In this document: positions 15,527 to 22,871 of the stretch, piece after piece
How the letters are laid out: every line of letters begins with the position of its first letter
How positions within the stretch are numbered: position 1 is the stretch's first letter
Assembly: GCA_964568525.1 (NCBI GenBank)
Contig: CAZMPM010000019.1
Coordinates: 1-22,871, forward strand
Length of the DNA stretch: 22,871 nt
Origin: CAYZPB01 sp964568525
GTDB lineage: Bacteria; Bacillota; Bacilli; Tepidibacillales; Tepidibacillaceae
Direction: 5' to 3'
Made by a program: the position numbers and the translations under genes
Notes under the pieces: generated by a model
Databases searched by the model: none
What the model saw: the letters and a program-made list of their open reading frames with translations, nothing else
Told to the model about the DNA's origin: nothing

Positions 15527-15569
15527 AAAATAGGTGAGATTAGAGCAACTAGCTCGCCACCTATTTTTT
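15527..15569 (+). terminator. Rho-independent terminator between rpsB and tsf
   Basis: AAAATAGGTG (15527-15536) pairs perfectly with CACCTATTTT (15558-15567). An inner GAGC (15543-15546) pairs with GCTC (15552-15555), and T continues to 15569. This is a ten-pair stem with a T tract inside an otherwise conserved rpsB-tsf operon. Confidence 0.85.
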
Positions 15570-15578
15570 ATAGTAGTC

Positions 15579-15584
15579 TATAAT
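15579..15584 (+). promoter_or_regulatory. Possible tsf promoter -10 box
   Basis: A perfect TATAAT lies just after the rpsB terminator and about 36 bases before the tsf start. No convincing -35 is found at 16-18 bases; that position falls in the terminator stem. Either tsf has a weak own promoter or it is served by read-through. Confidence 0.3.
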
Positions 15585-15620
15585 AATAGGATAGGAACTT
15601 GAAAATAAGGAGGCAAACAA

Positions 15621-16271
15621 ATGGAAATTAGTGCTACATTGGTTAAAGAACTACGTGAAAAAACTGGTGTTGGTATGATGGAGTGTAAAAAAGCCCTTGT
15701 CGAAGCCAATGGCGACATTGAAAAGGCTATTGTTATCTTACGTGAACGAGGAGTTGCATTGGCTGACAAGAAAGCTGGCAGAGCTGCTAGTGAAGGACTT
15801 GTTGAGTCATATATACATGGCGAAGGTAGAATTGGTGTATTAGTTGAGGTAAACTGTGAAACTGACTTCGTTACCAAAACTGATGCGTTTAAAACTTTTG
15901 TTAAAGATGTTGCTATGCAAATTGCGGCGGCAAACCCACTTTATGTAAGCAGAGATGAAGTTCCTGCAGAAGTAGTTCAGCAAGAACGTGATATTCTGCA
16001 TCAACAAGCAATAAATGAGGGAAAACCAGCGAATATCATTGGAAAAATGGTTGAAGGTAGAGTTGAAAAATTTTATAAAGAAGTATGTTTATTAGAACAA
16101 CCGTTTATTAAAGATACAGACAAATCGATTGAAGATCTTCTAAAAGAAAAGATCGCTGTAATCGGCGAAAACATTAATATTAGACGTTTTGTAAGATTCC
16201 AATTAGGCGACGGTTTAGAGAAGAAAAGCTGTGAATGTGTTGTGGATACTCAGACGCAAATTAATGGATAG
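15621..16271 (+). CDS. tsf: Elongation factor Ts (short form)
   Basis: EF-Ts exchanges GDP for GTP on EF-Tu. The 216-residue product has the N-terminal UBA-like domain (LVKELREKTGVGMMECKKAL, 7-26), the TDFV motif that contacts EF-Tu (81-84) and one core module, ending with ENINIRRFVRF (183-193). It is the short type, without the second core subdomain of the roughly 280-290-residue forms of E. coli or Bacillus; short forms are known in clostridial lineages and Thermus. An unusual tail follows (199-216) with C204 and C206 spaced as CEC. AAGGAGG precedes ATG 15621. Terminators flank the gene on both sides. Confidence 0.95.
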   Translation: MEISATLVKELREKTGVGMMECKKALVEANGDIEKAIVILRERGVALADKKAGRAASEGLVESYIHGEGRIGVLVEVNCETDFVTKTDAFKTFVKDVAMQIAAANPLYVSRDEVPAEVVQQERDILHQQAINEGKPANIIGKMVEGRVEKFYKEVCLLEQPFIKDTDKSIEDLLKEKIAVIGENINIRRFVRFQLGDGLEKKSCECVVDTQTQING

Positions 16272-16280
16272 CACTGAACT

Positions 16281-16310
16281 AATAGGAACACGTCAAGTGT
16301 TCCTATTTTT
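16281..16310 (+). terminator. Rho-independent terminator between tsf and pyrH
   Basis: AATAGGAACAC (16281-16291) pairs perfectly with GTGTTCCTATT (16297-16307) around GTCAA, followed by T to 16310. This is an eleven-pair stem. The 38 bases between it and pyrH show no clear -35/-10 pair. Confidence 0.88.
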
Positions 16311-16348
16311 AAATAACTAAAATTAATTGTAATGGAGGTTCAACTGTT

Positions 16349-17071
16349 ATGGTGCAAACAAAATATAAAAGAGTTATTTTAAAATTAAGCGGCGAGGCAT
16401 TAGCGGGTGATGTCGGTTATGGTATTGATCCGCGTGTTATCTCTTCCATTGCAAATCAGATAAAAGAGATTGTTGAGATGAGTGTCGAGGTTGGTATCGT
16501 CGTCGGTGGTGGTAATATTTGGCGAGGTGTAGCGGGCAGTTCTGAAGGGATGGATCGGGCTACTGCTGATTACATGGGAATGTTGGCAACTGTGATTAAT
16601 GGTTTAGCTCTACAAGATTCTTTAGAAAGCATTAATGTTCCTACCAGACTACAAACTTCAATTGAGATGCGTCAAGTTGCTGAACCATACATTAGACGTC
16701 GGGCAATTCGTCATCTCGAGAAAAAACGCGTTGTAATATTTGCTGCTGGTACTGGTAATCCTTATTTTTCAACTGATACAGCAGCGGCGTTAAGAGCAGC
16801 AGAGGTTGAAGCCGAAGTTATTTTAATGGCTAAAAATAAGACTGATGGCGTTTATTCTTGTGATCCTTCAATTGATGCATCTGCAACAATGTATGAAACT
16901 CTGACATATTTGGAAGTGATTCAGAATGGGCTTGGGGTAATGGATTCCACTGCATCATCGCTCAGTATGGATAATCGAATACCGATGATTGTATTTAATA
17001 TTTCTAAAGAAGGGAATATTAAAAAAGTGATATGTGGTGAAAAAATTGGTACAATTATAGGAGGCGATTAA
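16349..17071 (+). CDS. pyrH: UMP kinase
   Basis: PyrH phosphorylates UMP to UDP in pyrimidine nucleotide synthesis; it belongs to the amino-acid-kinase fold and not to the usual nucleoside monophosphate kinases. The 240-residue product shows KLSGEAL (12-18), VVGGGNIWRG, the RATADYMGMLAT segment, and TDTAAALRAAE, with GVYSCDP near 168-174 and MDSTASSLSMDN near 199-210. The length is standard. GGAGG at 16334-16338 is 10 bases before ATG 16349. It follows a strong terminator without an obvious promoter, so its expression source (read-through or a weak start) is unclear. frr begins two bases after its stop. Confidence 0.96.
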   Translation: MVQTKYKRVILKLSGEALAGDVGYGIDPRVISSIANQIKEIVEMSVEVGIVVGGGNIWRGVAGSSEGMDRATADYMGMLATVINGLALQDSLESINVPTRLQTSIEMRQVAEPYIRRRAIRHLEKKRVVIFAAGTGNPYFSTDTAAALRAAEVEAEVILMAKNKTDGVYSCDPSIDASATMYETLTYLEVIQNGLGVMDSTASSLSMDNRIPMIVFNISKEGNIKKVICGEKIGTIIGGD

Positions 17072-17073
17072 TT

Positions 17074-17631
17074 ATGAATAATCAGTATATAGACGAAACA
17101 ACTGAAAGAATGGAAAAAGCGATTGACTCTCTTAGAAGAGATTTGGCGACAATTCGTACTGGCCGTGCAAATGCATCTTTGCTAGATACAATTCACTTTG
17201 AGTATTATGGTGTGACAACTCCTTTAAAACAGGCGGCAAACATTTCAACACCTGATGTACGAACTATTTCAATTCAACCGTGGGATAAAACAACAATCGG
17301 GGAGATTGAAAAAGCGATACAGAGGTCTGATTTAGGACTTACACCAAACAATGACGGTACGGTAATTCGCCTTAATATTCCGATGTTGACTGAAGAGCGA
17401 CGTAAAGAACTATCTAAGATTGCTAAACGAATGGGCGAAGAGGCCAAAGTAGCTATTAGAAATATTCGTCGTGATGTTAACGATGAGCTAAAAAAACAAG
17501 AGAAAGAAAAGCTGATTTCGGAAGATGACTCCCACCGTACTTTAGACGAAATTCAAAAAGTTACAGATAAATTTGTTGCTAAAATTGACGATATTACAGA
17601 TCATAAGGAACAGGAAATCATGGAAATATAG
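17074..17631 (+). CDS. frr: Ribosome recycling factor
   Basis: Frr, with EF-G, splits the post-termination ribosome into subunits. The 185-residue product has the tRNA-like two-domain pattern: RRDLATIRTGRANASLLD (21-38), then the head domain with YGVTTPLKQAANISTPDVRT and IQPWDKTTIGEIEKAI. It returns to the long helical stem with LTEERRKEL and a charged C-terminal helix pair. Its length and motifs are fully standard. The TAGGAGGCGA site at 17058-17067 lies within the end of pyrH, and only two bases separate the genes, so translation is likely coupled. Confidence 0.97.
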   Translation: MNNQYIDETTERMEKAIDSLRRDLATIRTGRANASLLDTIHFEYYGVTTPLKQAANISTPDVRTISIQPWDKTTIGEIEKAIQRSDLGLTPNNDGTVIRLNIPMLTEERRKELSKIAKRMGEEAKVAIRNIRRDVNDELKKQEKEKLISEDDSHRTLDEIQKVTDKFVAKIDDITDHKEQEIMEI

Positions 17632-17663
17632 TCAAGTGATACTATACGGAGGCGCTTAGATTG

Positions 17664-18413
17664 ATGGAAAAGGCTAAAAGTGAATCGAATGCAAAAAAAC
17701 TTGCAATTAATCAGATGCAAGTTCCCAAACATGTAGCGATAATTATGGATGGCAATGGCAGATGGGCAAAAGCTAAGGGGCTACCTAGAATTGCGGGACA
17801 TAAAGCGGGAATGGACACGGTGATTGAAATCGCAAAATCTGCTAATAAGCTTGGAATTGAGATTGTTACATTTTTTACTTTTTCTACTGATAATTGGAAG
17901 CGCCCATTAACTGAAGTGAAGTTTTTGATGGATTTGCCGACTCAATTTCTGATTGAAAACCTGGACGAAATAATCGCTAATAATCTGCAAATAAAAGTTG
18001 TAGGTAGTTTAGGGGAACTACCTGAAAATACACTTAAAGCGATTGATACTGCTACTTCAAAAACAGCTACGAATACTGGAACCATTCTTAATTTTGCGCT
18101 TAATTATGGTGGTCGGACAGAGATTCTTGATGCAACAAAAAAAATTCAACAGGAATTAGCAGCAAACAAAATTAGACTTGAAGACTTAAATGAAAGTGTT
18201 TTTTCGAATTATCTAACTACTGCTGGTTACCCTGATCCTGAGTTATTGATTCGGACTAGCGGTGAATTACGGCTTAGCAATTTTTTGATTTGGCAACTTG
18301 CATATGCTGAGCTATGGTTTACGCAAGTATTTTGGCCTGATTTTACGCCCGAACTGTTTGAAACTGCGATTGTCGAATATCAACAGCGTAGTAGAAGATT
18401 TGGTGGCATATAA
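17664..18413 (+). CDS. uppS: Isoprenyl (undecaprenyl) diphosphate synthase
   Basis: UppS extends farnesyl diphosphate with cis-isopentenyl units to make undecaprenyl diphosphate, the lipid carrier for peptidoglycan and teichoic-acid building. The 249-residue product has HVAIIMDGNGRWA (catalytic D29), RIAGHKAG, FSTDNWKRP, and LLIRTSGELRLSNFLIWQ near the C terminus. A preceding TTG at 17661 is also in frame. GGAGG at 17648-17652 is 8 bases from TTG and 11 from ATG, so either start is possible and only one residue changes. The gene feeds from the MEP-pathway genes dxr and ispG downstream and is followed by cdsA after 13 bases. Confidence 0.95.
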   Translation: MEKAKSESNAKKLAINQMQVPKHVAIIMDGNGRWAKAKGLPRIAGHKAGMDTVIEIAKSANKLGIEIVTFFTFSTDNWKRPLTEVKFLMDLPTQFLIENLDEIIANNLQIKVVGSLGELPENTLKAIDTATSKTATNTGTILNFALNYGGRTEILDATKKIQQELAANKIRLEDLNESVFSNYLTTAGYPDPELLIRTSGELRLSNFLIWQLAYAELWFTQVFWPDFTPELFETAIVEYQQRSRRFGGI

Positions 18414-18426
18414 AAGGAGTGATGAA

Positions 18427-19206
18427 ATGAAGAGTCGAGTTATTACTGCAATTATCGGAGCAGCTATTCTTTTAATCTTGCTCGTGATTGGCGGACTCCC
18501 ATTTTCGATATTTATTTTTTTAATAGCTGCAGCTGGTTATCATGAATACATACGTATGTATGAATTTAAGATGTTATCGATTGAGAGTATATGGGGATTA
18601 CTCGCTATAACACTCATTTTTATTGATAATATCTTTATAGATGGCACTAACTCATTTGCAATTATATTAGCGATGATTGTCGGGTATTTTTTTATATTAA
18701 TTTTTACAAAAAACCATATAAACTTCGATCGGATAGCATATCTTACACTAGGTGTAATTTATTTGACTTTTAGTCTTGTTGCTATATTAGAGGTACGATT
18801 GATGGAAGATGGTTTATTATTAGTTCTCTTTGTTTTAGCGATTGTTTGGGGCACTGATATTGGGGCGTTCTTTATTGGAAGTACATTTGGGAAAAATCGA
18901 CTGTCTCCAGCAATTAGTCCGAAAAAATCGATCGAGGGTGCATTAGGCGGGATTTTTTTTGCTTTTATGATTGCTCTAGCATTCGGCTTCTTATTTCCGG
19001 AAGCAAGTATTTTCGTCTTAGTTCTTATTGCTATCGTAATTTCCGTAATTGGGCAGTCTGGTGATTTAGTTGAATCGGCATTAAAACGGATCAAAAATGT
19101 TAAGGATTCAGGTGACTTGCTTCCAGGTCATGGCGGAATCCTTGACCGATTTGATAGCCTAATATTAGTATTCTTTGTGATTTACATCGTACTTCTATTT
19201 ATTTAG
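18427..19206 (+). CDS. cdsA: Phosphatidate cytidylyltransferase (CDP-diglyceride synthase)
   Basis: CdsA makes CDP-diacylglycerol from phosphatidic acid and CTP, the branch point for all phospholipids. The 259-residue product is a multi-pass membrane protein with about seven to eight hydrophobic segments. The family signature lies near its C terminus: SPKKSIEGALGG, then GDLVESALKRIKNVKDSGDL, then LPGHGGILDRFDSL. ATG 18427 follows AAAGGAGT at 18413-18420. The open frame extends 43 codons upstream into uppS, but that part has no family similarity and is only the other frame of uppS. It lies between two lipid-pathway genes in the usual Bacillota order. Confidence 0.95.
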   Translation: MKSRVITAIIGAAILLILLVIGGLPFSIFIFLIAAAGYHEYIRMYEFKMLSIESIWGLLAITLIFIDNIFIDGTNSFAIILAMIVGYFFILIFTKNHINFDRIAYLTLGVIYLTFSLVAILEVRLMEDGLLLVLFVLAIVWGTDIGAFFIGSTFGKNRLSPAISPKKSIEGALGGIFFAFMIALAFGFLFPEASIFVLVLIAIVISVIGQSGDLVESALKRIKNVKDSGDLLPGHGGILDRFDSLILVFFVIYIVLLFI

Positions 19207-19225
19207 TTCCCAAAGGATGATTAAA

Positions 19226-20377
19226 GTGAAAAAGAACATCGCAATACTTGGCTCAACAGGTTCCATCGGCGTCCAAGCACTCGAGGTAATTGAACAGAAT
19301 AGTGAAATATTTAATGTTGTTGCTTTGTCGGCTGGTCATAATCTTGATCTACTGGAAAAGCAAATTATTAAATTTAGACCTAAAATTGTATCTGTTGCCA
19401 ACCAATCTCTGGCGGATAAATTGGCAAGTAGCCTGAATAATCTTGTAACAGTCGTTTCTGGAGAAGCAGGGTTAACTACAATTGCTTCATTTGAAGCCGC
19501 AGATTTCGTTTTAAACGCTTTAGTTGGAAGTATTGGACTGTTACCCACCATCTCCGCGATAGAAGCTCGCAAAACAGTTGGTTTGGCGAACAAAGAGAGT
19601 TTGGTAGTAGGTGGTCAGCTTGTGATGGATCTTGTGAAACAGTATGAAGTTAAGCTATTACCAATTGATAGCGAGCATTCTGCGATTTTCCAAGCTCTTA
19701 ATGGCGAAAGTATTAAAAGTGTTGAGAAGTTAATTATAACTGCTTCTGGCGGCTCTTTTCGTGATAAAATTAGAACTGAACTTGCAAATGTAACTGTTGC
19801 AGATGCGTTGCGTCATCCTAATTGGAGTATGGGCGCTAAGATTACGATTGACTCTGCAACTATGGCGAATAAAGGATTAGAGGTAATTGAAGCACATTGG
19901 TTGTTTGGAATACCGTATGAACAGATTGAAGTAGTCATTCATCCGGAAAGCATTATTCATTCAATGGTTCAGTATGTGGATAAATCAATTATTGCTCAAC
20001 TTAGTCTTCCTGATATGAGGTTGCCGATACAATATGCTTTGACTTATCCAGAAAGAATCAATCTTAATGTTAAAGTACTAGATTTCTCTAATGTTAGTGA
20101 GCTAACTTTTAGAAAACCTTCATATGAACGTTACCCAGCCCTTAAACTTGCGTATCAAAGTGGATTTGCTGGGGGGACAACTCCAGCAGTTTTCAACGCT
20201 GCTAATGAAGTAGCGGTTGCAGCTTTTATTGACGAAAAAATTCCTTTTCTAACAATCGAAAAGATTATTGAAGAAGTACTAAATCAGCATCAAAATATTA
20301 TTGAGCCGGATTTGGCGGAGATTATAAGCGCCGATAGATGGGCACGACTTCAAGCTGATGCTTTAATCAAAAAATAG
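19226..20377 (+). CDS. dxr: 1-deoxy-D-xylulose 5-phosphate reductoisomerase
   Basis: Dxr converts DXP to MEP with NADPH, the committed step of the MEP isoprenoid pathway. From GTG 19226 the product is 383 residues, the standard size. It shows the NADPH loop GSTGSIG (9-15), the metal-binding PIDSEHSAIFQAL (147-159, with D148 and E150), SGGSFRD (174-180), HPNWSMGAKITIDSATMANKGLEVIE (starting at 198) and the HPESIIHSMVQY loop. GTG 19226 has AAAGGA at 19212-19217 eight bases upstream. The in-frame ATG at 19217 overlaps that same site, so it cannot use it. rseP follows after four bases. Confidence 0.95.
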   Translation: MKKNIAILGSTGSIGVQALEVIEQNSEIFNVVALSAGHNLDLLEKQIIKFRPKIVSVANQSLADKLASSLNNLVTVVSGEAGLTTIASFEAADFVLNALVGSIGLLPTISAIEARKTVGLANKESLVVGGQLVMDLVKQYEVKLLPIDSEHSAIFQALNGESIKSVEKLIITASGGSFRDKIRTELANVTVADALRHPNWSMGAKITIDSATMANKGLEVIEAHWLFGIPYEQIEVVIHPESIIHSMVQYVDKSIIAQLSLPDMRLPIQYALTYPERINLNVKVLDFSNVSELTFRKPSYERYPALKLAYQSGFAGGTTPAVFNAANEVAVAAFIDEKIPFLTIEKIIEEVLNQHQNIIEPDLAEIISADRWARLQADALIKK

Positions 20378-20381
20378 GGGG

Positions 20382-21632
20382 ATGGAAAATATTTCTACTT
20401 TATTGATAATCCTGCAAATTGCAATTGCATTTTTTCTGATGCTATTTGTGCATGAACTTGGACATTTTGTTTTTGCTAAACGCGCGGGCGTATTAGTGCG
20501 TGAGTTTTCCATTGGAATGGGGCCAAAAATATTTTCTTTTGTAAAAGGTGAGACAAAGTACTCATTGCGGTTACTACCAATCGGCGCATATGTAAATATG
20601 GCGACCAGTGATGACCACTTGTACGATCTAAAAACCGGTATGAGCTACGGAGTGGAGTTAAGAGATGGTTTGTTAACTGACATTTATTTCAATCCGAAGG
20701 AACACGATACTATTACTTTAAATCAGTATGATTTCAATGAAGACTTGTTTGTTTCCGGCACTAATCTTGCTGGCGAAGAAATACGCTACACTGTTGCTGA
20801 AAATGCGATTGTGCATAAGGAAAAAACGTCGGTTCAAATAGCTCCTAAGTCGAGACAATTTATTTCCAAACCTGTCTCAACTCGCCTTTTGAGTATTGTA
20901 AGTGGCCCGTTATTCAATATTGCGTTAGCTTTAATTTTGTTTTTTGCAATTGCATTGATCGTTGGTGCACCAACAAATGAAGTAATGATTATTGAAGTAA
21001 TCGAAAATTCTGCCGCGGAACAGGCTCAGTTGCAAGTTGCTGATAAGATTACCGGTATTAATAACCAAACATATGACACCGCAAATGCTTTAATTGAAAA
21101 ACTACAAGCATCTTCGGGAGTTGAAGTAACATTAAATATTGAGAGAAATGGCTTGAAAATGGATATTCCGATTACACCTGTTTTAGATAATGGTGCTGGG
21201 CGGATTGGTGTAATGACTGGCAGTGTATATGAAAAAATTGGCTTAGGAAAGGCGATAACCACTAGCTTTGATGAGATCAAAAAATGGATTATTCTTATTA
21301 TAGACAGCTTTAAAATGCTTTTTACTGGTAAAGTTGACATGGATGATTTAGCTGGACCGGTTGGTATATTCCAAATATCAAGCAACGCTGCTAAAGCTGG
21401 GTTAATTTCACTAATGAATTGGACAGCAGTCTTAAGCTTGTACCTTGGCTTTTTTAACTTATTACCAATCCCTGCATTAGACGGTAGTAGATTGCTTTTC
21501 TTAGTTGCCGAAGGAGTTAGAGGTAAACCAGTAGCTCTGGAAAAAGAGGGTTTTATCCATTTCTTGGGCTTCGCTTTTCTTATGTTGCTGATTATTGTTG
21601 TAACGATTAACGACATAGCTAAATTTTTCTAA
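20382..21632 (+). CDS. rseP: Site-2 intramembrane metalloprotease RseP (RasP-like)
   Basis: This zinc protease cuts anti-sigma factors and leftover signal peptides within the membrane. The 416-residue product has HELGH (24-28) in the first membrane segment, a PDZ domain (about 195-275), and LPIPALDG (361-368, D367 as third zinc ligand), plus membrane segments around 178-196 and 395-410. Between the first motif region and VSGPLFN lies an inserted region of about 85 residues (74-157), as in Bacillus RasP but absent from shorter relatives. The conserved loop reads LPIGAYV, with Ala where Gly is common. The SD-like GGGGG directly abuts ATG 20382, which is unusually close. Confidence 0.93.
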   Translation: MENISTLLIILQIAIAFFLMLFVHELGHFVFAKRAGVLVREFSIGMGPKIFSFVKGETKYSLRLLPIGAYVNMATSDDHLYDLKTGMSYGVELRDGLLTDIYFNPKEHDTITLNQYDFNEDLFVSGTNLAGEEIRYTVAENAIVHKEKTSVQIAPKSRQFISKPVSTRLLSIVSGPLFNIALALILFFAIALIVGAPTNEVMIIEVIENSAAEQAQLQVADKITGINNQTYDTANALIEKLQASSGVEVTLNIERNGLKMDIPITPVLDNGAGRIGVMTGSVYEKIGLGKAITTSFDEIKKWIILIIDSFKMLFTGKVDMDDLAGPVGIFQISSNAAKAGLISLMNWTAVLSLYLGFFNLLPIPALDGSRLLFLVAEGVRGKPVALEKEGFIHFLGFAFLMLLIIVVTINDIAKFF

Positions 21633-21654
21633 CATTATGCAATGAGGTGATAAA

Positions 21655-22725
21655 ATGTTTAATAGGTATGATACAAAACCGATTTTTGTTGGCGGAGTCC
21701 AAATTGGAGGACAAAGCGATGTTGTGATTCAATCAATGACGTCAACCGTTACTAGCGATATTGAGGGCACTGTTAAACAGATTAATGACTTGGCTGCTGC
21801 TGGCTGCCAAATCGTGCGGCTTGCAATAAATGATTTTGCTGCAGCAGACGCTATCTCGCAAATTAAACAAAAAACTAACATACCACTAGTTGCAGATATT
21901 CATTTTGACTATCGTTTAGCACTTGCTGCAATCGAGCATGGTATTGATAAAATCAGAATCAATCCTGGCAATATTGGTTCAGAAGAGAAGGTTAAAGCTG
22001 TTGTGGAAGCCTGCCGCGTTAAAAATATACCGATACGGATAGGGATTAATTCTGGTTCGATTGAGAAGGAAATTCTACAAAGAGATGGCAAACCTACTGC
22101 TAAAGGGTTAGTGGATTCCGCATTAAACCATATTAATATCCTTGAAAATCTGGATTATACGAATATTTGTATCTCTTTAAAAAGCTCTAATGTACCAATG
22201 ATGATTGAAGCATATCAAATTATGGCGTCAATAAGAAACTATCCTTTGCATGTCGGAGTTACTGAAGCCGGCACATATTTTTCTGGCAGCATTAAGTCTG
22301 CTGTTGGCATTGGTACAGTACTTGCGCAGGGGATAGGTGATACAATTCGCGTTTCTTTAACTGGGGATCCTGTCCCAGAGATTAAAATTGCAAAAGAGAT
22401 ATTGAAAAATCTTGAAATACGAAATGATAGTCCTACTATTATATCCTGCCCAACTTGTGGAAGGACAGAAATCGATTTGGTTGGGTTAGTTAATAAAGTA
22501 GAACTTTTACTGGAGCAGATAGATAGACCGCTTAAGATTGCAATCATGGGTTGTGTTGTAAACGGACCTGGTGAAGCACGAGAGGCAGATGTTGGTGTGG
22601 CCGGCGGTTCTGGTCAAGGTATTATCTTCCGTAATGGCGAAATTATTCGCAAGGTGAAAGAGGATCAGTTATATGTTGAACTGGTTAAGGAAATTGAAGA
22701 TATTATAGGTAAAAAATTGGTCTAA
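21655..22725 (+). CDS. ispG: 4-hydroxy-3-methylbut-2-en-1-yl diphosphate synthase (GcpE)
   Basis: IspG carries out the penultimate MEP-pathway step with a [4Fe-4S] cluster. The 356-residue product is the usual two-domain bacterial form: a TIM barrel (MTSTVTSDIEGTV near 28-40; KIRINPGNIG at 99-108) and a cluster domain with ligands C265 and C268 (SCPTCGR), C300 (IMGCVVNGPGEA) and E307. GAGGTGAT precedes ATG 21655. With dxr in the same operon and uppS upstream, three of the window's genes act in one route from DXP to undecaprenyl diphosphate. Oxygen-sensitive cluster enzymes are typical but do not prove an anaerobic life. Confidence 0.96.
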   Translation: MFNRYDTKPIFVGGVQIGGQSDVVIQSMTSTVTSDIEGTVKQINDLAAAGCQIVRLAINDFAAADAISQIKQKTNIPLVADIHFDYRLALAAIEHGIDKIRINPGNIGSEEKVKAVVEACRVKNIPIRIGINSGSIEKEILQRDGKPTAKGLVDSALNHINILENLDYTNICISLKSSNVPMMIEAYQIMASIRNYPLHVGVTEAGTYFSGSIKSAVGIGTVLAQGIGDTIRVSLTGDPVPEIKIAKEILKNLEIRNDSPTIISCPTCGRTEIDLVGLVNKVELLLEQIDRPLKIAIMGCVVNGPGEAREADVGVAGGSGQGIIFRNGEIIRKVKEDQLYVELVKEIEDIIGKKLV

Positions 22726-22734
22726 GGAGTTCTT

Positions 22735-22871
22735 ATGAACGATATGGGTAGAATTGCCTTTGACAACTTAATAAAAAATACGCAGTTACCGGAGGAAATC
22801 CTCTATGAATTAACTGATACGGAAATTGAAAGAGTGTCTTTAGATAAGAAAGAAGGCATTCTTTCAATAGT
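22735..22871 (+). CDS. polC: Probable DNA polymerase III PolC-type alpha subunit, N-terminal start (cut by window end)
   Basis: Only the first 45 codons are visible, from ATG 22735 (AAGGAG at 22724-22729) to the end of the window. The reading frame is open throughout. The piece begins MNDMGRIAFDNLIKN and ends KEGILSI, which is weak evidence by itself. It fits the poorly conserved N-terminal domain of Bacillota PolC, which often has an acidic stretch followed by a basic-residue-led beta strand. The call rests mainly on position: in Bacillota polC commonly follows rseP and ispG (often with proS between). No catalytic motif is in view. Confidence 0.6.
   Translation, partial: MNDMGRIAFDNLIKNTQLPEEILYELTDTEIERVSLDKKEGILSI

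Noticed and set aside
18298..18426. 43-residue N-terminal extension of CdsA
   Set aside because: It lies in the uppS coding sequence in another frame and has no CdsA similarity. ATG 18427 has its own AAAGGAGT.
21026..21616. 196-codon open frame on the - strand opposite rseP
   Set aside because: It is antisense to a clearly conserved gene, has no recognisable family features and no convincing ribosome-binding site. AT-rich codon bias explains such shadows.
1..22871. Search for a novel defence, toxin-antitoxin, secondary-metabolite or mobile system
   Set aside because: Every gene-length frame with support belongs to a known housekeeping family in a conserved order, and the gaps are short and explained by promoters, leaders and terminators.

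Overview
The window is a low-GC stretch of a Bacillota (Firmicutes-type) chromosome. It is packed with housekeeping genes, all on the + strand. The order is rpsP-khpA-rimM-trmD-rplS-lepB-ylqF-rnhB-yraN-comM-dprA-topA-trmFO-xerC-hslV-hslU-codY-rpsB-tsf-pyrH-frr-uppS-cdsA-dxr-rseP-ispG-polC. CodY, the RbgA/YlqF GTPase, folate-type TrmFO, an L19 leader and the probable start of a PolC gene all point to Bacillota. The short EF-Ts, the ComM/YraN pair and ispG directly after rseP resemble Clostridia- or Negativicutes-style layouts. The long RseP resembles Bacilli RasP. I cannot fix the class from this sequence alone. There is no rRNA, tRNA, CRISPR array, insertion sequence or phage gene, and no gene-free gap longer than about 150 bases.

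Layout. Bases 1-1698 hold a ribosome and tRNA maturation operon: the rpsP 3' end, khpA, rimM and trmD. The rplS gene (1811-2158) has its own promoter and an L19-type leader RNA, and ends at an intrinsic terminator. A second operon starts just after that terminator and carries lepB, ylqF, rnhB and yraN. The comM-dprA pair (overlapping TAATG) begins directly behind a terminator-like hairpin whose 3' arm contains the comM Shine-Dalgarno sequence. The topA gene starts a third unit at a TTGACA-type promoter flanked by dyad symmetries and runs on through trmFO, xerC, hslV, hslU and codY. The rpsB gene has a strong promoter, a structured leader and a terminator. The tsf gene is enclosed by terminators on both sides. 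From pyrH onward, frr, uppS, cdsA, dxr, rseP, ispG and the polC start are tightly packed with no further terminator.

The genes cover ribosome production (S16, RimM, L19, RbgA, S2, EF-Ts, Frr), RNA modification (TrmD, TrmFO) and DNA processing (RNase HII, ComM, DprA, TopA, XerC). They also cover regulated proteolysis and nutrient sensing (HslVU, CodY, RseP, LepB) and envelope lipids (MEP-pathway Dxr and IspG, UppS, CdsA).

I found no undescribed multi-gene system. The points worth a second look are small and regulatory: the comM SD hairpin, an rpsB leader with a GNRA-capped stem, dyads on the topA promoter, an inverted repeat ahead of lepB, and an HslV whose predicted N terminus does not directly expose Thr or Ser.
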